A stretch of DNA of 64,000 nt from an uncultured Dorea sp. (GCA_910585725.1 CAJUFA010000006.1:1-64000), one strand, 5' to 3'; shown: positions 15,686 through 24,300, counted from the first letter of the stretch. Notes: generated from the sequence alone by a model not told the origin. A program made the numbers and translations.

Positions 15686-16394
15686 ACAGGAACGATTGGG
15701 GATTGCATTGAAAGCGGGTGGAATCACAGCCGTGACGGCGTGGCTCTATTATCGGTCTTTTGTAATGACGTTTTTGCTGCTGCCGGTTCTGTTATGGTAT
15801 ATGCGCATAATGGAAGAAGAAAAAGCGAAGAAGAAGGAAGCCGAGTTCCAGGGACAGTTTAAAGAGGCGATTCAGGCGGTCTCGGCGGCGCTGAATACAG
15901 GATATTCCGTGGAGAATTCCTTCCGGGAAGCACAGAAGGAATTACTGCATCTTTATCCAAGAGACGCAAGGATCTCCAAGGAATTGCAGATGATCGTAAG
16001 ACAGCTTCGGATACAAATACCGATGGAGCAGATCCTGGAAGAATTCAGCCTGCGCGTACAGGCGGAGGATGTCAGGAACTTTGTGACTGTATTCGTGGCT
16101 GCAAAAAAGAGCGGAGGAAATATGATAGCGATCATTCAGGATACGGTGAGACAGATTGGAGACAAGATTGATGTAAAGCGGGAGATAGACACTATATTAG
16201 CGGCAAAGAGATATGAATTCCGCGTCATGTCGATGATTCCCTATGGGATTATCGGTTATATGTCCCTTAGTTTCCCGGAATTTATGGACAGTCTGTATGG
16301 AAATGTATTAGGAATCGGGGTGATGACGGTATGCTTGGGGATCTATCTCGGCGCTTTTTATCTTGGAGTAAAGTTGATAAAGATAGAAGTGTGA
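15606..16394 (+). CDS. tadB: Tad inner-membrane platform protein TadB
   Basis: T2SF/GspF-type platform protein. Two early hydrophobic stretches (~residues 32-65), a cytoplasmic helical domain (~75-200: FKEAIQAVSAALNTGYSVENSF, VRQLRIQIPMEQIL, VFVAAKKSGGNM) and C-terminal membrane helices (~210-260). The GTG at 15606 has ACAGGAG six bases before it and lies 80 bases inside tadA, an unusually long overlap. A later start is possible because residues 1-25 are highly basic and not conserved. It overlaps tadC by four bases. Confidence 0.85.
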   Translation: MGRFRGNGRKKKNLRTKKNCWQQDISKQERLGIALKAGGITAVTAWLYYRSFVMTFLLLPVLLWYMRIMEEEKAKKKEAEFQGQFKEAIQAVSAALNTGYSVENSFREAQKELLHLYPRDARISKELQMIVRQLRIQIPMEQILEEFSLRVQAEDVRNFVTVFVAAKKSGGNMIAIIQDTVRQIGDKIDVKREIDTILAAKRYEFRVMSMIPYGIIGYMSLSFPEFMDSLYGNVLGIGVMTVCLGIYLGAFYLGVKLIKIEV

Positions 16395-17602
16395 GACTGT
16401 CGGCAGTCGGGCTGGTTTTGATTCTGGGGATTATCTTGCTGGCGTCGGATTTTCTGCAATCCCGCAGGGCGGCAGATAAAGAGATCTTAAGGAATTTGCA
16501 GGGAAAAGGAAGTAAGAAAGAGGAATTTCAGATAAAGTTTCAGGGAGAGGAGGAGAAGACGCCGGTCGAGATAGACGTAGCAGAGCAGCAGTACTCAGAG
16601 GAAGAGATCCGGGAATTATTCGGCAGAGTCAGCGAACAGATGGATCGATTAATATTGGGAAAGAATAAGAGTCTTGACCGGATTGAATATGACATGGAGC
16701 TGCCAACGAAAGCGCCGGATGAGCCGGTAGAGATCTCATGGGAGCTGAGTCGCTATGACGTCATGAATATCAGGGGCGAATTGCAGCGTGAAAACCTGAA
16801 TGAAGAGGGAACCTTAGTGGAATTGAGCGCGGTCTTTACCTATAGTGGAGATAAAGGGGAACAGGCAATGTATGGCTGTACGGCGCGCGTCTATCCGAGA
16901 ACATTTACCGCAGAGGAAGAAAAGCGAAACCGTTTAAAAGCGGAGATTCAGGAACAAGAAGAAAACAACAGGACCGAACGTAAGTGGAAACTGCCGGACA
17001 AGCTTCTTGGAAAAGAAGTTTATTATTATAAAAAAATGAACAGCCGGGGGCTTATACTGATTGCGATGGCGGTACTGATCGGGATTCTTCTATACGCATT
17101 GGAGATACAAAATCAGGGGAAGGAGAAGGAAGAGAAAAAAAGGCAGATGTTGCTGGATTATCCGGAGATCGTGAATAAGATGACGTTGTTTATCGGGGCC
17201 GGTATGACCGTAAAACGAGCATGGGAGAAGGTTGTAGAAGATTATGACCGGCAAAAAGAATTGTTGGGAAAGAGGTATGCTTATGAAGAGATGAAAAAGG
17301 TCTGCCATGAGACAAAGAGCGGCGTTACGGAGGCAGAGAGTTATGAGAAGTTCGGCAGACGCTGCGATATCCAGGTGTATATAAGATTCGGGGCGCTGTT
17401 ATCTCAAAATCTGAGGAAAGGAACGAAGGGACTGACGCAGATCTTAAAGCAGGAATCTTTGCAGGCTTTCGAAGAACGAAAAGCAAGGGCGAAAAGGCTA
17501 GGGGAAGAAGCCGGGACAAAATTGCTGCTCCCTATGTTTCTGATGTTGGCGATCGTTATGGTGATTGTGATCGTTCCTGCGTTCCTGTCCGTACAGATAT
17601 AG
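16391..17602 (+). CDS. tadC: TadC-like platform protein with extra N-terminal domain
   Basis: Second T2SF-type platform protein. The C-terminal ~170 residues match TadC (LLDYPEIVNKMTLFIGAGM, ESYEKFGRRCDIQ, RFGALLSQNLRKGTKGL) and end in membrane helices. Before this lies an unusual ~220-residue region: one membrane helix (~5-23), then a soluble acidic domain, then a second helix (~220-238). I chose GTG 16391 (GTGTGA overlap with tadB); an ATG at 16331 would overlap 64 bases. The extra domain is not part of classical TadC and seems to be a Lachnospiraceae variant. Confidence 0.85.
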   Translation: MRLSAVGLVLILGIILLASDFLQSRRAADKEILRNLQGKGSKKEEFQIKFQGEEEKTPVEIDVAEQQYSEEEIRELFGRVSEQMDRLILGKNKSLDRIEYDMELPTKAPDEPVEISWELSRYDVMNIRGELQRENLNEEGTLVELSAVFTYSGDKGEQAMYGCTARVYPRTFTAEEEKRNRLKAEIQEQEENNRTERKWKLPDKLLGKEVYYYKKMNSRGLILIAMAVLIGILLYALEIQNQGKEKEEKKRQMLLDYPEIVNKMTLFIGAGMTVKRAWEKVVEDYDRQKELLGKRYAYEEMKKVCHETKSGVTEAESYEKFGRRCDIQVYIRFGALLSQNLRKGTKGLTQILKQESLQAFEERKARAKRLGEEAGTKLLLPMFLMLAIVMVIVIVPAFLSVQI

Positions 17603-17642
17603 AGGATTAAAAAAGATTAAAAGAAGGAGGAGAAGATTGCAT

Positions 17643-17771
17643 ATGTGGAGAATGCGGTATATATTTGCGAAGTTAAAAGAAGAGGATGGAGTCGGCGTAG
17701 TAGAGGTAATCTTAATATTGGTGGGAATATTCACCCCCTATTATGGGGTGGGTATGAGGTGTATGGCGTAA
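17643..17771 (+). pseudogene. Truncated Flp-type pilin
   Basis: The 42-codon frame begins MWRMRYIFAKLKEEDGVGVV and continues with EVILILVGI, the class III prepilin signature: a basic leader, a G/x cleavage region, Glu five residues into the mature protein and the start of the hydrophobic helix. After about residue 29 the family pattern stops (FTPYYGVGMRCMA, stop) in the middle of the membrane helix. A functional pilin needs ~20 more residues. GGAGGAG lies upstream, and it is the expected next gene after tadC, so the break looks like an insertion junction. Confidence 0.75.
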
Positions 17772-17916
17772 AATGTGTGGACAAATCGAACAATAAATAC
17801 AGAGAAGGGCGTAAAATGTGTATAACGTGCATGGAAAAAGAAAGGAGTAGGGAAATATTTTAGAAGTACTATAATGTCTTGTTTTATTTAATATTTAGAG
17901 ATAGTGCTCCATCTGA

Positions 17917-18050
17917 TCAGAAACTGAATTCCTGAACTGTCTGTTTTACACCATTGCTGCGTTAAAAGTTCTAGCCGATGCGCCCACATCGCCGTCGAAC
18001 TTTTGCCTGGCACTGGCACGAACCAGACAGCCCAAAAGTTCAATTTCTGA
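17917..18050. ncRNA. Nested-stem structured segment (candidate ncRNA or small mobile repeat)
   Basis: Four nested complementary pairs: TCAGAAACTGAA/TTCAATTTCTGA (17917-17928, 18039-18050, one mismatch), CTGTCTG/CAGACAG (17937-17943, 18024-18030), AAAAGTTC/GAACTTTT (17964-17971, 17997-18004) and CGATG/CATCG (17976-17980, 17987-17991). It is richer in GC than its AT-rich surroundings. It lies ~125 bases before the TIR-like gene. It has no open frame of note. It could be a structured RNA, a MITE-like palindrome or an element end. Confidence 0.45.
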
Positions 18051-18175
18051 CTGGAATATAGTTATCGACACATTATAAAATAAATTTATAGATAAATATA
18101 GAAAAATTAAACGAAATGAAGTATAATATTAAATGGAATATCATGGAAATTCTATTAATGAAGGGATGGGAACAT

Positions 18176-18625
18176 ATGAAAAAATCTGTATTTTTAGTAT
18201 TTGGTCAAAATAGAAATCTGAAGAATCAGATACATTTGACTTTACAAAGGTGGGGAATAGAAAGTATAACAATTGAGGATTATGGAGAAATAGGTTTGAC
18301 AACCATAGAAAATCTAGAGCTGTTATCCCAAAAAGCAGAATTTGCAGTAGTAATATTTAGTGGTGATGATGAGGGAAGAATTCGAGAACCTGAGAAAAAT
18401 GAGGAAAATAAAGCAAAATTAGAGATTAGAGCTCGTCAGAATATCATTGCTGAATTAGGATATTTTACAGCTAAATATGGGAGAGGAAATGTATGTACAT
18501 TATATGAAAAAGGGGTAAGTATTCCCTCTGATTTTAGCGGTGTAACGTATATAGGATTAGAAAGTTCTTGGGAGATGAAATTGGCTCAATATTTACAAAA
18601 ACATGGGTTTACAATCAAATTTTAA
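18176..18625 (+). CDS. TIR-like nucleotide-binding protein (CAP12/PCTIR type)
   Basis: 149-residue soluble protein matching the TIR-like domain annotated as CAP12/PCTIR: start SVFLVFGQNRNLKNQI, then KAEFAVVIFSGDD, then the hallmark ARQNIIAELGYF with candidate catalytic E93, then GVSIPSDFSGVTYI and LAQYLQKHGF. Such domains hydrolyse NAD+ in CBASS, Pycsar and other abortive antiphage systems. I chose ATG 18176 because homologues start there; an in-frame ATG at 18116 adds 20 residues. It heads a four-gene AT-rich cluster and is followed after 40 bases by a GHKL ATPase gene. NADase activity is inferred, not shown. Confidence 0.8.
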   Translation: MKKSVFLVFGQNRNLKNQIHLTLQRWGIESITIEDYGEIGLTTIENLELLSQKAEFAVVIFSGDDEGRIREPEKNEENKAKLEIRARQNIIAELGYFTAKYGRGNVCTLYEKGVSIPSDFSGVTYIGLESSWEMKLAQYLQKHGFTIKF

Positions 18626-18665
18626 GATTATTTTTATGTAAAGAGCTATATATAGGGAGTTATAT

Positions 18666-19931
18666 ATGGATAATAATATATTTATCGTCAATAATGACGA
18701 AGATTTACGGGACGGTTTAAAAAGGTGGTTTTGTGAATATCAAAAACAACCAGAAGATTTTGTATTGATAGAATTCAGAATAAAGGATAATCTTAAAATT
18801 GAAAAGTTCAGTGCAAATGGGTTTAATAATCTGTTAACTGTTGTGTGTGCACTGTACCAGATAAATCCTAATATTAAGATATATGTTCAACTAATTACTA
18901 ACGATATCATAGAAGAGATAAATGCAGATAATTTATCAGAAAGATTGAGAAAAGGATTGAGGCAATTACTGATTTTCTATCAGTCATTAAATTTGATAGA
19001 TATGTTGCTAAAGTTAGGTGTAATAGTAAGGCCGTCAGACGAGGGATTGCAAAATATAATTCAAAAATTGAATGCCAAAAAAGTAGAACGAATTGGTATA
19101 TATTCATCCAAAATATTATGCCTTAATCCGTTGATTAATAACAGTCAAGAGCAGTATAATCTTACATACCGGATGAAAACATTGATAAGTATATTATACT
19201 GGCAACTTAAAAACAGAATTAACTTTAAGGAGATTGAAGAAGCAAGTGGTCAAATTATGTTTGAACTTGTAAAAAATATTTATCAGCATTCGGGAATAAA
19301 GAATGGTTTGATGATAAACGGATTTACATGTGCTCAATTAAATCTGTTACCACTAGTTACTTTTAATAACGCAGATAAAGAAAAAAAATATACAGAGGCT
19401 ACTTTTTTGACACTTTCTCAAAGAGAGGAATATAGTTTTGTTCTTAATAAAAATAATTGGGGATCATTTATTAGCATTACGGTTAATGATTTTGGTGTTG
19501 GCATACACAGCAGAGTTTTAGAAAATTATCCGGATATGTCAATTGAAGATGCAATAATGATGGCATTTACAACAAATTTTAGTTCTAAAGTGTTGGAATA
19601 TGAAGAGTTTTGGCAAGTAAATAATAATGTTGATAAAATCCCATTAGAACACAAAGGCTTTGGGTTGATATATTGTTTAATGTTTGTATTTAAGAATCTG
19701 GGAAGAATTAAGATATGTTCTAAAAATATTGAGATAAAATTATTTACTAAATTAGAAGCTTGGATGAGAGAAAGTATGTGGTGTACACCAGTTGATTTTT
19801 TGGGTTTGATAAAAACTAAAGGATATTTAGCCCTTTTTGAGATGGAGGTAAAAAAATTTGAATTTGGTGATTTTGTAGGAACTCAAATACTTATAGAAAT
19901 ACCGACCTATAATATGTATAAAGGAAAATAG
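18666..19931 (+). CDS. GHKL-type (histidine-kinase-like) ATPase, cluster gene 2
   Basis: 421-residue soluble protein. Residues ~1-185 have no recognised domain. From ~190 there is a GHKL (HATPase_c) fold: N-box ELVKNIYQHSG (E200, N204), G1 box VNDFGVGI (D275, G277, G279), an insert, then G2 box EHKGFGLIYC (G331, G333). A phosphoacceptor His or membrane segment is not seen, so it is probably not a classical sensor kinase. Stand-alone GHKL proteins occur in MORC, Hsp90-like and antiphage systems. Start ATG has GGGAG seven bases upstream. The next gene starts five bases after its stop. Confidence 0.8.
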   Translation: MDNNIFIVNNDEDLRDGLKRWFCEYQKQPEDFVLIEFRIKDNLKIEKFSANGFNNLLTVVCALYQINPNIKIYVQLITNDIIEEINADNLSERLRKGLRQLLIFYQSLNLIDMLLKLGVIVRPSDEGLQNIIQKLNAKKVERIGIYSSKILCLNPLINNSQEQYNLTYRMKTLISILYWQLKNRINFKEIEEASGQIMFELVKNIYQHSGIKNGLMINGFTCAQLNLLPLVTFNNADKEKKYTEATFLTLSQREEYSFVLNKNNWGSFISITVNDFGVGIHSRVLENYPDMSIEDAIMMAFTTNFSSKVLEYEEFWQVNNNVDKIPLEHKGFGLIYCLMFVFKNLGRIKICSKNIEIKLFTKLEAWMRESMWCTPVDFLGLIKTKGYLALFEMEVKKFEFGDFVGTQILIEIPTYNMYKGK

Positions 19932-19936
19932 GATTT

Positions 19937-21937
19937 ATGGATGCTTTTAATAAATGTTCAATATGGGAAAAAACAGAAATAATAGATTTGCCCTTCCTTC
20001 CTTTTAAATCAGAAGATGAAGTTGTATCTACTATGATAAATGAGTCTATTAAGTATATAAAGTATGTTAAGAATGGTAGTTTTCGTATATCAAAAAATGA
20101 ATTTAGTGAGAGAATGGATAAAAAGTTTTTTTTCTATAAAACTGACACATTGATAGGGATTGATTTATCTAGTTTGGAGACTGCTGGATGTACATTTTTA
20201 GACCAACTATATTTTGTGCTACGAATGTATCCGATGGTATTTGTTAATTCTTATGTTAATGATGCGTTAAAAGGAATTACATTACATAGTTATTGTATAG
20301 ATCATCATTATATATTGCCGGCATTTGCAGGAATGCCTTTTTTGGATAAGGCAACATCTAAACGATATAATAATGATGTAATAGAAGAATTAATAAAGGG
20401 AAAAAAGGAAAGTATAGATATTAAAGACATAAAGACAAAATTGTGTAGTCCAACTCAAAAAGAAATACAAAACAGATTTCCTCAATTTAATTTTGACAAA
20501 AATGAAAGGATTTCGTTTGTACCTCAGGTTACTTGGTTGGGAGTTGCTAATGATCAAATAATCAATCTTCTGAACTACCTATTTAACAAAAATATTGTTA
20601 AATTTCGAGTGTCTGAGATGATAGAAAAGTTTAGATGTCCAAAAGATGAATTGTTACTTTACATTGATGAATCTATGCTTTTTTACTCGGAGGATAAGGA
20701 AAATGTAATATTTAGATTAATTAGAGAAAAAGCATACTGGGGTTTTGTGTGTAATACAGCGGCACAATTTGAGCAAGAAATGATTGAAAGAGACGCCATT
20801 TGTTATGATTTAAATATAGATCAGAGTCTTGGGACCGTAAAAGATATATCAGAGAAAATATATCATAAAATCGGTAGGATGTTTATTAAAGAGGACTGGT
20901 TTGCTCATAAATTATTTTCTAGTATTAGAAGAGTGGTAGAAGAGGAAGAAAGTCCAAGTATAGTTATTATAGATAATGGAAATATGGACGGCATAATCGA
21001 CAGATTTTCTGATATTGGTATGAAAGATAACGTGTATCGAATTTTAGATTACTATGGGGTGGCGGTTAAATTTCCAAATGATAATTATGATCAATTGAAG
21101 AATAAGAGAGTATTAGTAGTGACTGATATTATAAATACAGGTCATCTTATTTGTAGTGCAGTTGATATGCTAGAGAAGATAGGATGTAAAGACATTGTAA
21201 TATTTGCATTTATAATAAATCAGTGCTTAGATTTTAGCACGATATGCAAAAATAAAGTAAAAAAATTCTTTTTCCTTACTGAAAAGGAACTGGTTAATAT
21301 AAGTAATATTTTAGAAACTGAGTATTCAAAACGTTTTGATATTGATAATAACCTGAAGTTTGAATTATTATGGGGGGAAGTTGGGAAAAATGTTTTGTTA
21401 AATAAAAATACAAATCCCCAGACTACTTATGCTGATAGAAGTGAGAATCAAATAGAGTATTTTGAATATAATTTTGAATTGAGGGAGAAAGTAGACACAC
21501 ATAGTTATATATATCAAAAAATAAGAAGAATTTTAAGTCAAATAGATTTGATACTTATTTATGCACAGTATTCTGGAATGGTGTCATATATTAAAGAAAT
21601 TTGCAGCTATGAAAAATGGTCTGAAAAGGATACGCAAACCATTGAAGAAGGAGATATTCAATTAGCGAAAGCAAATGATGAATATAATGGAAAAGAGATA
21701 TTACTAGTTTTTCCAGTAGGTTTTATTGTGGAAAATAAAGCTGCGTTAGAACGGTTTAAGAAGGTAAATGAAGTAAAAAGAATTATGATTTTAAATTTAG
21801 TAAATTTTGAGGTATACTCTTTAGATAAGAGTGCATTACTTGATGCAGAGGATCCAGATATTCTTTTTGTCTTTAACAGTAAATTAAAGAAATATGTAGC
21901 TTCGGCTAATAATCCACAAATTGAGGAAATGATATAA
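19937..21937 (+). CDS. Large protein with phosphoribosyltransferase-like domain, cluster gene 3
   Basis: 666 residues, no signal peptide or membrane helix. The clearest feature is a PRPP-binding-loop-like motif at 392-402 (VLVVTDIINTG), followed by a helix and strand (SAVDMLEKIGCKDIVIFAF) as in type I phosphoribosyltransferases; the classical DD pair is TD here. Around 70-100, IGIDLSSLETAGCTFLDQL resembles a STAS-domain core, a weaker call. The C-terminal third has Rossmann-like strands (GKEILLVFPVGFIV). Overall function is unknown. Tight spacing to genes 2 and 4 indicates one operon. Confidence 0.7.
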   Translation: MDAFNKCSIWEKTEIIDLPFLPFKSEDEVVSTMINESIKYIKYVKNGSFRISKNEFSERMDKKFFFYKTDTLIGIDLSSLETAGCTFLDQLYFVLRMYPMVFVNSYVNDALKGITLHSYCIDHHYILPAFAGMPFLDKATSKRYNNDVIEELIKGKKESIDIKDIKTKLCSPTQKEIQNRFPQFNFDKNERISFVPQVTWLGVANDQIINLLNYLFNKNIVKFRVSEMIEKFRCPKDELLLYIDESMLFYSEDKENVIFRLIREKAYWGFVCNTAAQFEQEMIERDAICYDLNIDQSLGTVKDISEKIYHKIGRMFIKEDWFAHKLFSSIRRVVEEEESPSIVIIDNGNMDGIIDRFSDIGMKDNVYRILDYYGVAVKFPNDNYDQLKNKRVLVVTDIINTGHLICSAVDMLEKIGCKDIVIFAFIINQCLDFSTICKNKVKKFFFLTEKELVNISNILETEYSKRFDIDNNLKFELLWGEVGKNVLLNKNTNPQTTYADRSENQIEYFEYNFELREKVDTHSYIYQKIRRILSQIDLILIYAQYSGMVSYIKEICSYEKWSEKDTQTIEEGDIQLAKANDEYNGKEILLVFPVGFIVENKAALERFKKVNEVKRIMILNLVNFEVYSLDKSALLDAEDPDILFVFNSKLKKYVASANNPQIEEMI

Positions 21938-21950
21938 TTGAGGTAAGACT

Positions 21951-22940
21951 ATGCAAGGTATACAAAAGCAAACTCAGACTTATTCAAAATTAATAAGGTC
22001 AAAAATATACTCGGATGATGCATTCTGTGCAAAGAGTATAACTTTGGATTTTATGTATCAATTTAATAATCCGTGCATTGCTATGTTATCATTAACAGAT
22101 ATTTTGAATTATGATAACTGTATTGCTAAAATAGGTCTTAAATGTATATATGGTATAGTATTAGCAGTTGACGATTATTTTAAATATACTCAAAAAGTAA
22201 TAATGTCTAAATTTACAAAAACATTAATAGATGGAGTCATATATAAAATAGCTGATATATCTATAGATGATCATGATAATTGTATGATTAGTATAATGCA
22301 ATTTATCACTCAGAATGTTGATATTAATTTATTATATCCTTATTTTGACTTAATAAGACCATTTAAATTTTCTGATTTAGAAATTGACAAAATCAAAAGA
22401 GTATATAAAGTTTATTGTCAAAGTTTAACACAAGTATGTAATCGAATATTGAAAGAAAATGAAAGATTATTTTTTTATAAGTTAAATGGTATAAGGAGTC
22501 TTTATGAATCTTTTAGGGCCGATAAAAGATTACAAGATTTTATAAAAGTAATAGACGAGTTCTATACAAAAATAGTTGATCAGGTATATGTTTTGACTAA
22601 TAATAATAATAAATCTGCAGGGATTGAAACTCAATTGCGTAAAGAGTTTGGAGAAAAAATATGCAATCTAGAAAAGGACGAAATTGATAATATAATAAAT
22701 GAAAAATGCAAGGTCATATTTATATTAGACTTTGAGCAAGAAAATAAAAATGAGATGTTATATTATTTGGGTAAATTAGAAGGGGCATTTAAAACAAAAG
22801 AAATGTTTATAGCTATTTTTTATGGTTGTTCTACAGAAGATGTAGAAACTAATCCTGCCATAAAAAGGTTAACTGATAGATATATGCAAGGAGATTCAGA
22901 AAATACATATGGGAAAATAGTAGAATTTATTCAAAAGTAA
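21951..22940 (+). CDS. Unrecognised protein, cluster gene 4
   Basis: 329-residue Lys/Ile/Asn-rich soluble protein that I do not recognise. It is predominantly helical in its first two thirds. After ~residue 250 there is an alternating hydrophobic strand pattern (KVIFILDFEQENKNEML, EMFIAIFYGCSTEDVE) that looks like part of a Rossmann-type fold. Start ATG has GAGGT six bases upstream, 13 bases after gene 3's stop. It is the last gene of the cluster; a hairpin follows at 22970-23021. Its strict co-location suggests a partner or regulator of the other three. Confidence 0.7.
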   Translation: MQGIQKQTQTYSKLIRSKIYSDDAFCAKSITLDFMYQFNNPCIAMLSLTDILNYDNCIAKIGLKCIYGIVLAVDDYFKYTQKVIMSKFTKTLIDGVIYKIADISIDDHDNCMISIMQFITQNVDINLLYPYFDLIRPFKFSDLEIDKIKRVYKVYCQSLTQVCNRILKENERLFFYKLNGIRSLYESFRADKRLQDFIKVIDEFYTKIVDQVYVLTNNNNKSAGIETQLRKEFGEKICNLEKDEIDNIINEKCKVIFILDFEQENKNEMLYYLGKLEGAFKTKEMFIAIFYGCSTEDVETNPAIKRLTDRYMQGDSENTYGKIVEFIQK

Positions 22941-22969
22941 TAATGATGAACAATTAAAAATGGAGTTTT

Positions 22970-23021
22970 TACAACTCAACCGAGAAGGCGAATATTAATT
23001 TTCTTTTTCAGTTGAGTTGTA
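22970..23021. terminator. Hairpin between gene 4 and the convergent DprA-like pseudogene
   Basis: TACAACTCAAC (22970-22980) and GTTGAGTTGTA (23011-23021) form an 11-bp stem with a 30-base loop; TTTTT precedes the left arm and ATTTTG follows the right arm. Likely a bidirectional stop signal. Confidence 0.45.
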
Positions 23022-24085
23022 TTTTGAAATAATATTTTCTATAAATAAATTAGTGGCAGTTTGAATCGGATAACCTGTATGTTGAATAAAATTCAGAATT
23101 ATAAATCAAACCTATTTTGTAAAAAACGTATTTGACTATGGAATCATCCTCTATATCAGAGATTAATGCTCTTAAATATTGCTCTTTAATATATTTAACT
23201 TTCATTGGGGCTGTATATGATAACATTTTGATAGTCTAGACCATTTTTAATTATAGTTCCAATATTATTATCCAGTATATATTTTAATCCAGATTAAGCC
23301 TCTTTCACAATATTGCTTGGATTAGGACAAAAATAGGACAGTTTTGTTTTTGGGCGAGCTCAACTGTGCGCATGGAGCATTCCTTTTCTTCACATTCCAT
23401 CGCAGCGATTACTTTAGAAAGACCAACAGTAAGGCGATTTCTATTAATAAACCGAAACTTATCCGGTTTTGTACCAACAGGGTATTCAGAAAGTAGTATA
23501 CCATTACATAATAATATTTTTTCAGCCAATTTTCTGTTAAAGGAAGGATAAGTCATATCGAGACCATGAGCGAGAACCGCAATTGTTTTCCCATCTTCTG
23601 CCAGACAGCGATATGTGATAGTCTGCCTATTCCAGCAGCTAATCCCGATATAATTGCAAATCTTTCATTTACCCATTGCGGAACCAAATAATTAATAGTA
23701 TTAAATCTAAAGCGTGTAGATTTTCTTGTTCCAATACAGGCAATAGATTTTTCAAAACCCTCATTTGGATTCGCTTCTTTATAATATATAATAGCAGGAG
23801 GATTAACCATTCTCATCAAATTGTGAGGATAGTTAATTGTTGAAAATATTGCTGTATGAATTTCATTTTGTTTGTTAATCTTTAAAATGTTTTCAGCCGT
23901 TTCTAACGTATTAGTGAGTTTGGATTGTTCCTCAAATATTTCTCAGTACTCTAACCATTCCATGTTAGTAAGAAAAATATCAGTATTCCCTTCGAATAAA
24001 TGGGCTATAAAATCAGAGTCATATTCAGTTATTGTATTTAGCAGTAATTTGTTTTTAGTGCCTAATTTATATACATAAATTTCCT
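22995..24085 (-). pseudogene. DprA/Smf-like DNA-processing protein, heavily decayed
   Basis: Pieces in three minus-strand frames line up as one ~360-residue DprA-like (SLOG-fold) protein. From right to left: EIYVYKLGTKNKLLLNTITE; a TGA stop; an N-domain with NPPAIIYYKEAN; SIACIGTRKSTRF; ERFAIISGLAAGI; frameshift; GILLSEYPVGTKPDKFRF and RNRLTVGLSKVI; then a broken C-terminal region ending IQTATNLFIENIISKYN. At least two internal stops and several frameshifts are visible, so no full protein can be made. DprA binds ssDNA for RecA in transformation; ICE-borne SLOG relatives may have other roles. It converges on the four-gene cluster. Confidence 0.75.
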
Positions 24086-24096
24086 AAAAACTGTCA

Positions 24097-24300
24097 CTAA
24101 ACAATAATATTTATTCCCTTCGGCTCTAATACCCCGCAGCTTGCTGCGTAACGGAGGGCGAAGCTGGGGCTAATACCCCGCTCCTGCTGCAAGAATTGTA
24201 GGAGGCAAATGTCCAGTGGACATTTGAGTGCTTGCACCGGGAAGTTTATTCTTCCTTGATTCATAAACATCTGTAATAAAAGCATTTTTTCGATTTAATA
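24097..24300. other. Non-coding segment with short repeats and a near-perfect palindrome
   Basis: Contains two copies of CTAATACCCCGC about 40 bases apart, GCAGCttGCTGC, and the palindrome CAAATGTCCA-g-TGGACATTTG (24206-24226). A 62-codon frame on the minus strand has no family look and is probably chance. The segment resembles linker sequence seen around gut Firmicutes ICEs. Confidence 0.4.

Noticed and set aside
17917..18050. Retron msr-msd
   Set aside because: Nested stems fit loosely, but no reverse transcriptase is encoded downstream.
24097..24285. 62-codon minus-strand frame
   Set aside because: Falls in repeat-like non-coding sequence, no Shine-Dalgarno, composition unlike its neighbours.
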